From Halichoerus grypus (lineage: Eukaryota; Chordata; Mammalia; Carnivora; Phocidae): 64,000 bases of DNA. Under the pieces are notes generated by a model. It did not search any database. It saw only the letters and a list, made by a program, of their open reading frames with translations, and was not told where the DNA came from. The translations under genes were made by a program, and so were the position numbers. Positions 45,970-56,655 of this stretch are shown in pieces; within the stretch, counting starts at the first letter, position 1, and every line of letters begins with the position of its first letter. The stretch covers positions 94,154,294 through 94,218,293 of the forward strand of contig NC_135712.1 of NCBI RefSeq assembly GCF_964656455.1, in the 5' to 3' direction.

Positions 45970-46640
45970 TTTGCGTGGAGGTTTCCTTAGCGTCTTTTAC
46001 CTTTCCCCCGAACCTTGCTCTGTCTCCTCCGGTCCTGCGCTGTGTGGAAGTCGTGCAGAAAAACAGAGACAAAGAAGTTTGGGGTTCGGTGCAGTCTGTT
46101 TGCATGGGAAGCACGATGCAATTTTAGGTTAGCTCCTTCGAGAACGTGTGTGCCCTTGGAGCAGAGAGTGCTCTTTAGGGTGGGGCCGAAGGCTGTGGCC
46201 GGGTCTGTGGGATATGGAAAATTTAATAGGGACCGTGGGATTTGTGCACGGAGAAATAATGTTCATGTGTCGAAAAGGCACTGTCAGAATGCCACGTAAG
46301 CAGGGCCTGCCGCTTGTCTGCAGCTCGCCTGTTACTGTTCACCCTGTGTCTGTCCACCATGGCCCCGAAGGGGCTCGACACTTTTCATAATGGCCCAGAA
46401 GCCTCCCAAGGGCCCTTGGGGGTTTTGTGGGAGGGAATTTAAGTCCAATACTTGGTAAGAAAAAAAAGGGGGCTTTTTCACCCTTTCTACACATCTGAAA
46501 GAAGGGTCAGATTTCTCCTCACGATGAAAGAGTCACTGCTGGGGACTAACCTCCTTTTACACCGCGGGGCCACACTGCGGGTCAAGTGAGGAAGGGCAGC
46601 CTCTCGTCTCCCACTGCCTGAAAGGGATGGTGGGAAGTAC
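45970..46640. promoter_or_regulatory. CpG-enriched, repeat-free candidate regulatory element
   Basis: I counted by eye about 27 CpGs in 670 bp, with about 20 of them in the first 410 bp. The rough observed/expected ratio for that part is about 0.6-0.7 and GC is about 50-55%. No SINE explains the CpGs. There is no TATA box with a recognisable first exon. It may be a distal element or a weak island. Confidence 0.4.
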
Positions 46641-46945
46641 CCCGACGCCTGTGGCAGTAGGGGTGTCTGATACACACACTCAGCAAAAATGACAGTAATG
46701 CTAATGTAAAAATGATAGGATGATACACTAAGAATTTTGTTGTCATTGTTTCACTCATGTCAGGCCCATTCCAGTCCTGGCAATGGGACTTTGGATCAGT
46801 TCTGTCAACTCTGTGAGGCCCTACATCCTTATTTTTAGAAAGAGCTTATTTTTAGAAGACTTATTTTTATAGTAAGTTTGAAGTAATAACCTTGTTTTTA
46901 TAATAAGACCTACCATACCCAAGTTTTGTAAGCAGCACGCACTAG
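46641..46945. other. Unassigned noncoding DNA
   Basis: Nothing recognised. A short local repeat of 'cttatttttagaaga'-like units lies at about 46830-46870. Confidence 0.4.
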
Positions 46946-46947
46946 GC

Positions 46948-46981
46948 AGATAGATCGATCGATGGATCGATCGATTGATCC
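46948..46981. repeat. GATC-type tetranucleotide microsatellite
   Basis: Short run of GATA, GATC and GATG units ('gatcgatcgatggatcgatc'), palindromic over GATCGATC. A CpG-bearing tetranucleotide repeat is uncommon in mammals. Confidence 0.85.
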
Positions 46982-48455
46982 TTAAGGATTTAGGGACCAT
47001 TTGAGATTTCAGATTGTGAGAGAAGCCTCATTGTTGATGGGGAGAAGTGCTCCTGGGAAAATCCTTCTCCTCCACACGTGTGGAACTTTGGAGACCACCA
47101 GGGTTAAGCTGAGGCCAAAGTAGACTTTTTCGGCTAGAGCATACCCCTGCCCAGAGTGAGCAGTGATCCTAATCTAAACACTCAGGATTCCCAAGCCCTC
47201 AGAGGAGGCTGCCAGAATGTGACCTAGGGATTCCTGAAAGCCTATTACATACTAGATTATAATATCTGTGAGCATTAGGGCATCGTAATGCAGCTCCTTA
47301 TGTGCAAACTCGCATTCACCTTCCTTTATTGCATGGCTGTCGGAGTGAGGAAGGCTCTCCCCTGGCACTGTCTTGGTGGGGGAGCTCTGAATTCCACCAA
47401 GGAATCTGCTCCCAGAACCTGGCAGTGGTGTGTGCACCTGAAGGAACTGTTTCTCATGGGGATACACTTTACAAAGCACCTTTTGTCCAAGTTAACAGTG
47501 AATGTGGGGGAAGCTAGTGGAAATGGTGATAAGTTTATTACACCAAAACTTTGATGTAACAGATAAATATATTATTGATAACACTGCGACCGTGACTCCT
47601 AGGAAATGTTTTTGATAACATGACACAAATATTAGTATTACCAACTATCAGTAGAAGTCATTTGCCACAAAGAAAATACAGTTAATTTTGAACAAAGGAA
47701 ATGGTTGTAGGTTGTCAGCTGTGAGGCCGCGAGACTATGTAGTCTATCACCATTTCCTTTTTCAGTGAATTGTGAGCGAGGTAGATAATTTTAAGGAACC
47801 TGCATGTAAGTGCATTTTAAAAACTATTTGATCATTTATAGTAAAATTAATTTATCGCCTTTTAAAAAAAGAAAGGGAGCCCAGTAAAATTGTACCCAGA
47901 GATTCTGGAGATGAGAATATTGATTAGGTATTTCAGACAGCCAAATGGAAGTAAGCTGGAGTTTGGTTCTTCCACATACGAAAATTATACTGTTTTATTA
48001 TTATACTATTAGTATTATTTTAATAATCAAGATAACTCATTTTTTTCATGGCAAACAAGCTTTTTTTTATTTTATTGTAAAGATAGTTATTTTTTATAAT
48101 ACATAATCTCTCCCTTCATCCCTCATTCTTCCCTTCTCTTAATTCTTTTATCATTTGCTAAACGTCTGCTATGTTCTAGGTACAATTTAAATGACAAGAG
48201 ATACAAAGAGAAAGTAGATTGAGTCTTATTCTGACTCACATAACCATATAATTTCTTTTGTTCAAATTCTGGAGGTGATCGAAGTAATCATATACTCTGG
48301 ATAACATTGTTCCTATGGGAAAAAGCATCCTCATAGCATTACTCTAAAAGAGGGGTTTCTCAAGTGGGTGCTCATATGCCAGGGGCTATAGAAGATGATC
48401 TATTGGGGTACAGAAAAATATTCGGATTTGTTTCTATTATTTTACTATCATATTT
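46982..48455. other. Unassigned noncoding DNA
   Basis: I recognise no gene. A weak reversed L2-like tail lies near 48150-48250 ('acgtctgctatgttctaggt'). Overlapping open frames at 47252-47554 on both strands look like chance frames. Confidence 0.4.
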
Positions 48456-48460
48456 TGTGT

Positions 48461-48656
48461 TTTTTTTTTTTTTTGAGAGAGAGAGTTTGAGAGAGAGGTG
48501 AGGGGAGGGGCAGAGGGAAAGGGAGAGAGAGACTCTCAAGCAGGCTCCACACCCAGCGCCGAGCCCAACATGGGCTTGATTTCAAGACCCTGAGATCATG
48601 ACCTGAGCTGAAATCAAGAGTCTGATGCTTAACTGACTGAGTCACCCAGGTGCCCC
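48461..48656 (-). mobile_element. Older Can-SINE subfamily, minus strand
   Basis: Poly-T and a GA-rich body precede the inverted head 'aactgactgagtcacccagg'. The body reads 'gagctgaaatcaagagtctg', the older carnivore-wide type also found in cats, unlike the other copies here. No clear target duplication, in keeping with greater age. Confidence 0.88.
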
Positions 48657-48714
48657 AATAATTTTTTTTGACAAGGTTTGTGATAAAAACCCTGTCTGAA
48701 GGCTACTGTTCCAG

Positions 48715-48835
48715 ATTATACTCTTCATGAAAGCAGAGAGCCTCTCCATCTTGTTTGGCCTTTCACTGTGAGTGAAAGTGTCTGGCTCGTTTGGGCATTT
48801 AATAAATAGCAGAAGAATGAATAAGTGAGTGAGTA
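48715..48835 (+). mobile_element. L2 LINE 3' tail
   Basis: 'actcttcatgaaagcagaga' and 'gtgtctggctcgtttgggca', then 'ttaataaatagcagaagaat', match the L2 end ('gtaagctccttgagggcaggg ... gcctggcac ... aataaatg'). Confidence 0.65.
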
Positions 48836-48896
48836 AACCAACAAATGGTTTCTGTCCTCTTTCTTCAGAGCTGCTGAATTAAAACCTGCCTGCCCT

Positions 48897-49101
48897 GGGT
48901 GCCTGGGTGGCTCAGTTGGTTAAGCGACTGCCTTCGGCTCAGGTCATGATCCTGGAGTCCCGGGATCGAGTCCCGCATCAGGCTCCCTGCTCAGCAGGGA
49001 GTCTGCTTCTCCCTCTGACCCTCCTCCCTCTCATGCTCTCTGTCTCTCATTCTTTCTCTCGCAAATAAATAAAATCTTAAAAAAAAAATTAAAAAAAAAA
49101 A
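48897..49101 (+). mobile_element. Can-SINE, full length
   Basis: The head has 'tgcctgggtggctcagttgg' and 'gggatcgagtcccgcatcag', then a CT-rich body and an AAATAAATAAAATCTTAAAA tail. A perfect 16-bp target duplication, aaaacctgcctgccct, lies at 48881-48896 and 49102-49117. Probably a young insertion. Confidence 0.97.
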
Positions 49102-49117
49102 AAAACCTGCCTGCCCT

Positions 49118-49865
49118 AATAAACTCATTAACATGTAGCAATGTTACATAGCATATTTTTTTTTTTTTTAAAGACTCTTAGATGGAAATATAATCTTTCC
49201 CCTAGGTTTGAGTTTAATTGTGGGTCTACACAGCACCATACTTAGAGGGGAAATCTTGAGGAGGAAATAGAGACATGATCCTGCTAACACACCTTATGGG
49301 CAACTGTGCATGCCGCTTATTGTTTGGTCTTAGAGACAATGAGCTGTGGGCCAACACTTGAAGGAACCTGAAGAAGGCCATCTGGTCGGTCATCATTTCC
49401 TTTCTAGACAGGATGATACAGACAAATGGGTTTGTACGCTACATTAAATGATCTCCACATGTTCCCCCAGAAACCTAGTTAAGTGCTGGAATTTGGGTGT
49501 ACTTTCAAAGATAATGGTTATTTGACCAGGAAAAAAATATGAGAAGGATGAACTCCTTAGGCTTGTTGAATAAGCAGTGCTTAACACAGCCATTCTTTCT
49601 CCTCTCATTTGTTTTTAGTAGAGAGGAAGATACAGGTTTTGTAAATAAACGGAAGGCTTGGAGGGATGGCATATAGTCCAAAGGAAATAATATGCAAATA
49701 ATAATAATAATAACTCCAGACCAGGCACCTCTGGTGACCAGTGTTCTGATGCAAATGTGTCCCTTTGACCATTTCTGTATTTAGGTTTCAAAGAATTCTT
49801 GTTACAAATAAATAATGCATATGATTTTGTTCTGAGACAAGATGATCACAATGATAAAATGAGCT
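49118..49865. other. Unassigned noncoding DNA
   Basis: A poly-T run lies near 49157. I recognise nothing else with confidence. A short AAT repeat is at 49697-49712. Confidence 0.45.
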
Positions 49866-49869
49866 TACA

Positions 49870-50055
49870 TCTATCGGGTATTGTACTTCAGAGTTCATGA
49901 AACATTTTTATACTGGTTATTACATCTAACTTACAGCCAATCAGGCACACAAACACAAATGTTTCTAATTTTATGGAGAAAACAATGGAAATTTCAAGAA
50001 GTAAGTGACAGGACCAGGGCCTGGATCTTTCTAGGCCCAGAGATGTTTCCTTTAC
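49870..50055 (-). mobile_element. MIR SINE, minus strand
   Basis: 'ttattacatctaacttacag', 'ctaattttatggagaaaaca', 'aagaagtaagtgacaggacc' and 'agggcctggatctttctagg' read as the reversed MIR core. It abuts the DNA-transposon relic to the right. Confidence 0.6.
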
Positions 50056-50222
50056 ATCAGTACTCCTCTGACTGTAATGTGAATGCAGTTTCTCTGGGGA
50101 GCTTGTTAAAATTCAGATTCTGAGTCAACACTTCTGGGGTAGAGACTGAGATTCTGTATTTCTAACAAGTTCCTGGTTGATGTTGATGCTTTTATCCATA
50201 GATCATACTCTGAGTAGCAAGG
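50056..50222 (+). mobile_element. MER3-like hAT-Charlie DNA transposon relic
   Basis: 'ggggagcttgttaaaattca', 'gattctgagtcaacacttct', 'attctgtatttctaacaagt' and 'tcctggttgatgttgatgct' follow the MER3-type consensus. The ends ('cagtactcctctgactgtaa' and 'catactctgagtagcaaggt') are the decayed inverted repeats. Confidence 0.75.
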
Positions 50223-50384
50223 TTCTGCATCATAACTGGTTCCTATGTGATATGATTAAAGATGGTCTTGTTGAGCAGCTTGGTGTAGTATGTTTAGGAT
50301 ACTCAGAGCAAATGTTGTGAAAGTGGTTAGCATGCTTTTCAGCTGGGCTATGACAACAACCCAGACTCTGGTTAGCATCTCTTC

Positions 50385-50705
50385 CCTGCCCTTAGCTTCC
50401 CTCACTGCCATTGGTCCTTTCTGTCTAAAACACAACCTTATTATGCCATTGCCAACTTTAAAGGCCCCACATGGTGCTCCATTTCCTATAGGATGGATTG
50501 CAGCTTCTGAGCATAGCAAGTATTAAGGCCTTCACTCTGTGCCTTACCCTGTTACCTCTATCTCCTATCGCAGCCTATTCCATGGCCACACCCCTTTCCA
50601 TCCTCATATCCTCTACCCCATCTACCCCAAATATCTTACACTTCCCAAATGTAATATGCTTGCTCTTTTGCTTCCATGGAATTTCATTTCTAAATCTATT
50701 CTAGT
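50385..50705 (+). mobile_element. L2-like LINE relic
   Basis: 'ttaaaggccccacatggtgc' and 'gccttaccctgttacctcta', then 'tatcgcagcctattccatgg', fit 'caaggccctacatgatctggccc ... cctctctgacctcat ... cagccacactgg' in order. Diverged. Confidence 0.5.
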
Positions 50706-50722
50706 TCTTTACATAATCATTA

Positions 50723-50777
50723 GTTTATAAACTTCTCTCAGGTTGAGAAAAGTTTATAAACAGTTGTGTTTATAAAC
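50723..50777. repeat. Three copies of palindrome GTTTATAAAC
   Basis: The self-complementary decamer occurs at 50723-50732, 50752-50761 and 50768-50777. Copies 1 and 3 are followed by TTCT. Confidence 0.9.
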
Positions 50778-50811
50778 TTCTTACAAGAGAGTGATGGGGG
50801 CTTAAACTATC

Positions 50812-50837
50812 TGTGTGTGTGTGTGAGAGAGAGAGAG

Positions 50838-50874
<37 letters not shown>
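50812..50874. repeat. (TG)n(GA)n compound microsatellite
   Basis: Seven TG units run into about 24 GA units with one interruption (AACGA). It makes a spurious minus frame of Ser-Leu repeats. Confidence 0.95.
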
Positions 50875-50876
<2 letters not shown>

Positions 50877-50937
50877 CCTGGCACTGTTTCTTACATAATA
50901 AGCACACAATAAGTATTTGTTGAATGGATACCCTAGA
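50875..50937 (+). mobile_element. L2 LINE 3' tail
   Basis: 'acctggcactgtttcttaca' followed by 'aataagtatttgttgaatgg' matches the end of L2. The compound microsatellite precedes it directly. Confidence 0.7.
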
Positions 50938-53148
50938 TGCCTGATACAACCACAATCATGTTGGATTAATATGTGAGATTGGTAAATAGTTTCGAAACAA
51001 GTGAATTAATTAGGCTCAGACATTTACCTGGGTTTCACAACAAATTGTTCAATGTAATCATTTTAGGATTAAAGAAATGCATGAAAATTGCAGGCATTGC
51101 AGAGCGTTTATTTAGCTGGTCCTGACCAGTGAATGGCATGTTTAGAATAAGAGAGAAAGATGGCTCTAGCTCTAGATTGTGCCTTATTCTGTGGCATGTT
51201 CCAGAGACTTTTTTTTCCCCTCTTCCTGCCAACTTTATTTCATTCAGAAGAGTTATAGTTTGGGTGACTTACGGCTGATAATGATAGCTGGCCCATTTGT
51301 CTTTCTCCCCTCTGCCTCTGTTCTATAATTTCTATCTGTGGGACTACTGTTCATTTCAAAGACATCTCTGTGGAAGAACTTTAAAGGGGTGGCACTTTTA
51401 AAAATCTTGACTAATTCATAACAACAATGACACACTAGTCTTTGGTTTTACAAACAAAATAGCAGAGCTTTTGCTTTTTGGCAAGCAACAGAAATGACAA
51501 CCATCAAAAGGGTAAACTTGTTCTGTTAGAACATCAGTATTGTATTTTGGTGAAGAAAAGAAATAAAACAGCATCATCAGGCAACCTTATTGCTAATTAA
51601 AATGTAGATTGATTATTGAGTAAGATTTACTTACTTACTCAGTAAAGATGTACTGAATAAGCAGGTGTTAACTAAATAGCATTATCTTTGATGATGTTAT
51701 CATGGAACACAACTCTATGTGTATACGGTTATATTTTCATACCCACAAATACATACCCATGTACATATACAACCATGTAAAATATCTTCAGTTTGTCAGA
51801 ATGGAATTCTCTAGCCTTTCTGTTATTAGAAATCTAGAGGGCTTTCTTTTACTTCCTTTTCTCTTCTTTCTGCTCTCCAAATTCCCCTTTCTGAGCTTCT
51901 CTCACCACCACCCACTTACGTACTTTCTCTCCTCCCCTCGTATGTATCACATATTTCCCACTCAACAAGTATTTAACAGGCAACCTCCTCTGGTCTTGTG
52001 TGTGGAGGGAGGAGGGAGTAGAGAGTGGTATTGAAGAAATTTACCCAGCAAATTCCAGTGTTCCAGCCAAGGAATAAGACCCTTGATTCTAAATACAAGG
52101 CAAAGGCGTGACTCAAACCACAAGATAGATTGGGATTTGTGGTTGGGCCCCAGCCCTACTCTAGGTTGCTGAGGTCCTGATTATTATGGTGGTGGATGAG
52201 GTGTAGGGAAGCAGAGCTCCTGCTCAATTTGGAGGAAATGCTTAGAAATCCGAATTGGAGACCAAGCTAGAAACATGCTTGGGTGAACTAAAACTAACCC
52301 TGAACTGATCACTTAATCTAATTTCATCTAAAGTACTATCAAATATTGGGAGTGAAGACTCTTCTTCTACCTTTCCATTCAGAACTCACTCAGCCTGCCC
52401 AAGACAGGGCATCAGCAGCTCCTCCTGAGAAGGGTTGGAAGTGGCCAGCACTGCAGCATAGTTCATGGTTGGAATGTGGTGTTTTCAAAATACTGAGTGT
52501 TTTTTAAGTGTCTTGACACCTCTGGAAAGAATCAGACAATTCCCAGTATTTGACTTGTCTTTCAAGGTCAAGTGAATGCTAAAGCGGTGGATTAAGGCAA
52601 GGGAGAGTGAGTTGGTCACTCATTAGGAGCCCTCATTGTGCCCTCTGGTTGGTGCTGGCTGAGACTGCTCTAAAGCAGCTCCATTTGGCCAGCCAGCTTC
52701 ACCTTTTGCTTGTTTTGTTATCTGTCATTCTAGCATATGGGTTATCAAACAAAGTAGAAGAGAATTAATATGAATAATCTTACAGTTGTATGGATGAACC
52801 TAAAAAAACTTTCCATTGAACCATTGGAAACAACCCTTAGAAATAATGTTTCTGAGATTATACAAAAACTTTTATTTTCTATGTTGACAATTCTCAAAAT
52901 AAATTTGGAAGCCTACTAAATTTTTACTGCATTAGTTTGGCATACCATAGTTTAAAATTTACATTCAAGGACTAAAAATAAATCGGACCCTGTTATAGGC
53001 ACTTAGGATTGGATCGTGATTCATGGTACTGTACCTGTCCAATATGCAGACTGACTACATCACCAGAGATTTTGGCAAAATGAAGACTTGCTTCAGGATG
53101 AGCACAAAATTCGGATGATAGCTGAGGGAATATCAGGAGGTTTAAGGC
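50938..53148. other. Unassigned noncoding DNA
   Basis: No gene or clear transposon over 2.2 kb. There is a pyrimidine-rich block at 51840-51960 and a short direct repeat of 'ttacttactcagtaa'-type sequence near 51625-51650. Confidence 0.45.
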
Positions 53149-53163
53149 TAATGTAGTCCTTTA

Positions 53164-53380
53164 TTTATTTTTTATTTTTTAATTTTTTTAAAGATTATTT
53201 TTTTATTTATTTGACACAGAGAGAGAGAGAGCACAAGCAGGGGGAGCGGCAGGCAGAGGGAGAGGGAGAAGCAGGCTCCCCGCTGAGCAGAGAGCCCCAT
53301 GTGAGGCTCGATCCCAGGACCCCGAGATCATGACCTGAGCCGAAGGCAGACACTTAACTGGCTGAGCCACCCAGGCACAT
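53164..53380 (-). mobile_element. Can-SINE, minus strand
   Basis: The T/A-rich tail leads into 'ttttatttatttgacacaga', a GA-rich body and the inverted head 'ggctgagccacccaggcac'. A perfect 15-bp target duplication, taatgtagtccttta, lies at 53149-53163 and 53381-53395. Confidence 0.96.
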
Positions 53381-53395
53381 TAATGTAGTCCTTTA

Positions 53396-54015
53396 AAAAA
53401 AGCAAGAAATAATGGAGCATTTGTGTACATACTGGTACAGACCTTGGTGAAACATATAAATATGATGCACAAATGAGATCCCTATACGTTGTGTTTGTAA
53501 AAGTGTGTTTTTCTCAAATGTTTTTTGAGAGTTTACTTTGCTCCAGGAACTGTACTTGGTGCTGTGTTTGTAAGTGTAGCATCTATGATGCTTCTCCACA
53601 AAGAGAAACTTGAGTTGGTCTATTCAGAAACACTTCGAGCCAGGAGAATAATTAAGATTCCTTCAGGGTTAGAAAAGGAGACTCTGAGACTGACATGATT
53701 AATGGAATGGATTTGAATTTTGCTGAAGCAGATGGTACAGGGCATCTCTTTGGGAGAAACCCTGGTTGGAGGTGAAGAAGAATGTTTTGTGGTGCGACTT
53801 CCGTTGCTACAGTCTTATTTAGTAGTTGGAGCAGAGTTCACGTCTGGGAGTCCTCTGAGAATTAGCCATTGTGGAGAACGGTGAACCAAGAGGAAACAGA
53901 AGTAATATATATTGAAAGGCTTAATCTGATCTCTTGTCTGTCTTCAAAGGAAGCTTCATTTGTAAAGGACATGCATGATTGTGAAGAAAGGACCCCCATT
54001 AGGCAATGCAAGAAT
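53396..54015. other. Unassigned noncoding DNA
   Basis: A reversed L2/MIR-like end may lie at 53515-53590 ('tccaggaactgtacttggtg'). The 78-codon plus frame at 53869-54105 has no domain. Confidence 0.4.
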
Positions 54016-54019
54016 AATG

Positions 54020-54135
54020 AAAGACTCTATGTCCAAAGCCTTTGGTGCAGGGGGGTTGAGGGACTTGCTCTGTGCCCAGTTGGGAGACTGATGGAGCGGG
54101 ACTAAAATTCACCTCTCGGATCCTCTGCTCAGTAG
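54020..54135 (-). mobile_element. MIR SINE fragment, minus strand
   Basis: 'gttgagggacttgctctgtg', 'cagttgggagactgatggag' and 'cgggactaaaattcacctct' match the reversed MIR tRNA-like half ending in 'gctgggattcgaaccc'. Confidence 0.6.
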
Positions 54136-54500
54136 AGCACAATTCCTTTCTTTTGCTATAAATTAAGATTTATCTGACAAGAAGCTTCCACATGGAAACA
54201 GAAGAGTGAGAACCTGGCAGAGCAGGATTCATGCTCATTCAATTTTGTTGGCTTCTTCTCTTGTATCCACGTCTTTGTTTTGGGGGAGGAGTTATGTTTG
54301 AGTCATCTGTTTGCTTATAGAGTCAAGGACAAAGGGAACTAGCCTTGAAGCTTCTAAGATGAAGAGGAGAGAGACACCACTGAGGCAGACAGATGCACAT
54401 ACCTGTTTCCTGTATTACTCAATGGTGTTTGGAATTGTCCTCAATGACCTAAAAGAGAGGAGGAAGTCTCGTGGAGAAAAGGGAATCTGAACTCCTGGAA
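54136..54500. other. Unassigned noncoding DNA
   Basis: Nothing recognised. Confidence 0.4.
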
Positions 54501-54507
54501 AAATATG

Positions 54508-54630
54508 TGGTGTCAGTGTGTGTATGTGAGTGTGTGTGTGTGTTTAACATAAATTGGCTTATACTGTAGGTATGCAGTTTGTGTCTTTCACTCAATATGT
54601 TGGTTATATATATATATATGTATATGTACA
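54508..54630. repeat. (TG)n and (TA)n microsatellites
   Basis: A TG-rich run at 54508-54543 and a TA run at about 54606-54630 are separated by unique sequence. Confidence 0.85.
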
Positions 54631-54634
54631 CCCC

Positions 54635-54735
54635 AATATATTATTGGTGATAGCAAATGCTGTATGTATAGTGCTCACTCTGTGCCATATATTTTCCAAG
54701 CACTTTAGATACTACAAATTATTTAATATGGACTT
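54635..54735 (-). mobile_element. MIR SINE 3' part, minus strand
   Basis: 'gtgctcactctgtgccatat' and 'tttccaagcactttagatac' then 'aaattatttaatatgg' match the reversed MIR 3' end ('actatgtgccaggcactgttctaagcgctttacatgtatta'). Confidence 0.65.
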
Positions 54736-54914
54736 AGCACATTCTTTTAAATCACAATTAGGATTTGGTGATTTCCTAGTTGTTAGATATTTATTTATCC
54801 AACTTTTTTTGTTGTTGCTATGAACAGTGTATCAAATCTCCCTATGAATGCTTTCTTGGATATGTGTGAGCAGTTGCAAAAGAATGAAAAGATCTAGTAC
54901 ACATCATCTGATAA

Positions 54915-55060
54915 CAGCGGTTGCCTCTGAGGAGGGGGAGGGGATATGAACTCAGTTGTGCTTAGAGGGGCTTTAGCCTTACATATAATGCTCTGTAAGA
55001 CTGTCTAAGAAAAATGCATTCATGTATTCCTAGTATAATTACAATTCATTTTTAGAAATA
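54915..55060 (+). repeat. Old interspersed repeat, family not named
   Basis: 'gcggttgcctctgaggaggg' followed by 'ggggctttagccttacatat' and 'aaaaatgcattcatgtattc' resembles a common mammalian repeat ('ggttgcctctggggagggg ... ttttgtacc ... atgtatta'). I cannot name it reliably. Confidence 0.4.
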
Positions 55061-56425
55061 AATATGGGGTTAGAAGTTTTTAGGCACATAACCTAATCAG
55101 TCTGATCGGTTTTCCCCCTCACTTTTAAAATACCACCTGCCATAAAATCCTGGATGTGTGGTCATAGAAGACAAATGCAATGTGTTCAGTGTTACTGGGT
55201 TTGTAAAATGCTTCATACACTCAAGTCACTTTGATTCTAACATATCTGGATGTTAGCAGTAAAAGTATCAGAGAATCCACAAGTAATAAATACACCAGTG
55301 AGTGTTTTCTAGTTTTGACAAAGATGTCGTCTACACTGAAAAAAAAAAAAAGAACTTAAGTTGCCTTAGGAGATAATCAATTCAATATGATAATTAACAT
55401 ATAGTTTTGAAGTTTCATAATCACCGTGTGTAAATATCAGTGCTCTTATTGTATTACAAGTGTACTAATTAGAGTTAGGTATACTTTTAAAAATTCGTGT
55501 TGTGCATTGCAAACATTTTAATCTGTACCTCACTCTGAATATATAGTTTCTGGAGCCTTAGTTCTGTACAGCTGTTATAACCGTTTAACCACCCTGTATG
55601 TGCGAGCATGTGGACACACACCATCACAAGCGAGCAGTAAAAACGGAAAAGAAAAAAGAAGAGGGTGATTGATTTCACAAAGAGTGTTTTTTAAGTTGGT
55701 GTTTGTACTTCGCTGGAAAACTGAGATATTTACTAGGATATCAATGTTCCAGCACAGAGAATGACCTTGGGATGTTATCAAGCCCTCCTGCTCACAAGAT
55801 ATAGCATAATTTAAATACTGTAGGCAGGAGACCTTCCAAAAACAGGCCCAGTGACGACAGTTGGATAACCATTGCAGTCCTGAGTAAATCTCAGTGGTGA
55901 AAATTTCTTTGAACATCTACCCTTGTAAAGATAGAACATGTCTAGTCGCTCTGTTCTGTTCAAGAATGCCCCTTCCTATAGCCATCTGCTGTGAGGTCAG
56001 ATCAGAGGGTACCAGTTAGGTTTGACTTCCCGTTTTTGTTTTTTTTTTTTTAAATCCTTACCTTAATATCACTACTCTGGGACATCCACACCATTTTGAC
56101 AGGTCCTACAATGAGCATTTCTCTGTGTAAGGTCATGCTCTGAATACCCCAGAGGGTGTTTGTGGGCACACCCACACACACTTCAACTTTTTCAGGTTGA
56201 AGGAAGGATTTCAGTGTGAACTCTCTCTGTAGCTTGGCTACTTAGCCTCAGTATTGCCCTACCTGTTTTCTGAAAGTTTTTCTCCCTAAATAGGATTGGG
56301 CCAAAGCAAGAATAAACGTTTTTTATGGTTTGAACACGCCACTCCCTATTACGCCCTTTTATGGAGTCATCACCTTTTATTTTAGCACATATTGTATATC
56401 TATGCTCACTTTGAAGTCCATTATG
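55061..56425. other. Unassigned noncoding DNA
   Basis: An A-run lies near 55339 and a T-run near 56040. Open frames on the minus strand (55487-55916, 56192-56449) have no motif. Confidence 0.45.
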
Positions 56426-56429
56426 AACT

Positions 56430-56655
56430 CTGGAATCTGAGCTGTCCAATAGAACTTTCTGCAGTGAGGAGAATGTTTTATAATCTGGGCTGTGCTATAG
56501 CACTTCGGTAACCGCTGGTCCTAGTAGCAGTCGGGCACTTGAATGAATGTGACTAGTGCAAGTGAAGAACTGAATTTTTAATTTTACTTTAATGTTCAAT
56601 TGAAATAATCCAATGTGGCTAGTGACTACTGGGTTTGACAGTGCAGCTGTAGATC
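56430..56655 (+). mobile_element. hAT-type nonautonomous DNA transposon relic
   Basis: 'gagctgtccaatagaacttt' at the left and 'tgggtttgacagtgcagctg' at the right are imperfect inverted termini. Inside, 'gcacttgaatgaatgtgact', 'agtgcaagtgaagaactgaa' and 'aatccaatgtggctagtgac' match a familiar short MER element with CTGTCCAATAGAA ends. I do not recall the exact name. Confidence 0.7.

Noticed and set aside
50770..50955. Minus frame with Ser-Leu repeats
   Set aside because: It is a translation of the (TG)n(GA)n microsatellite.
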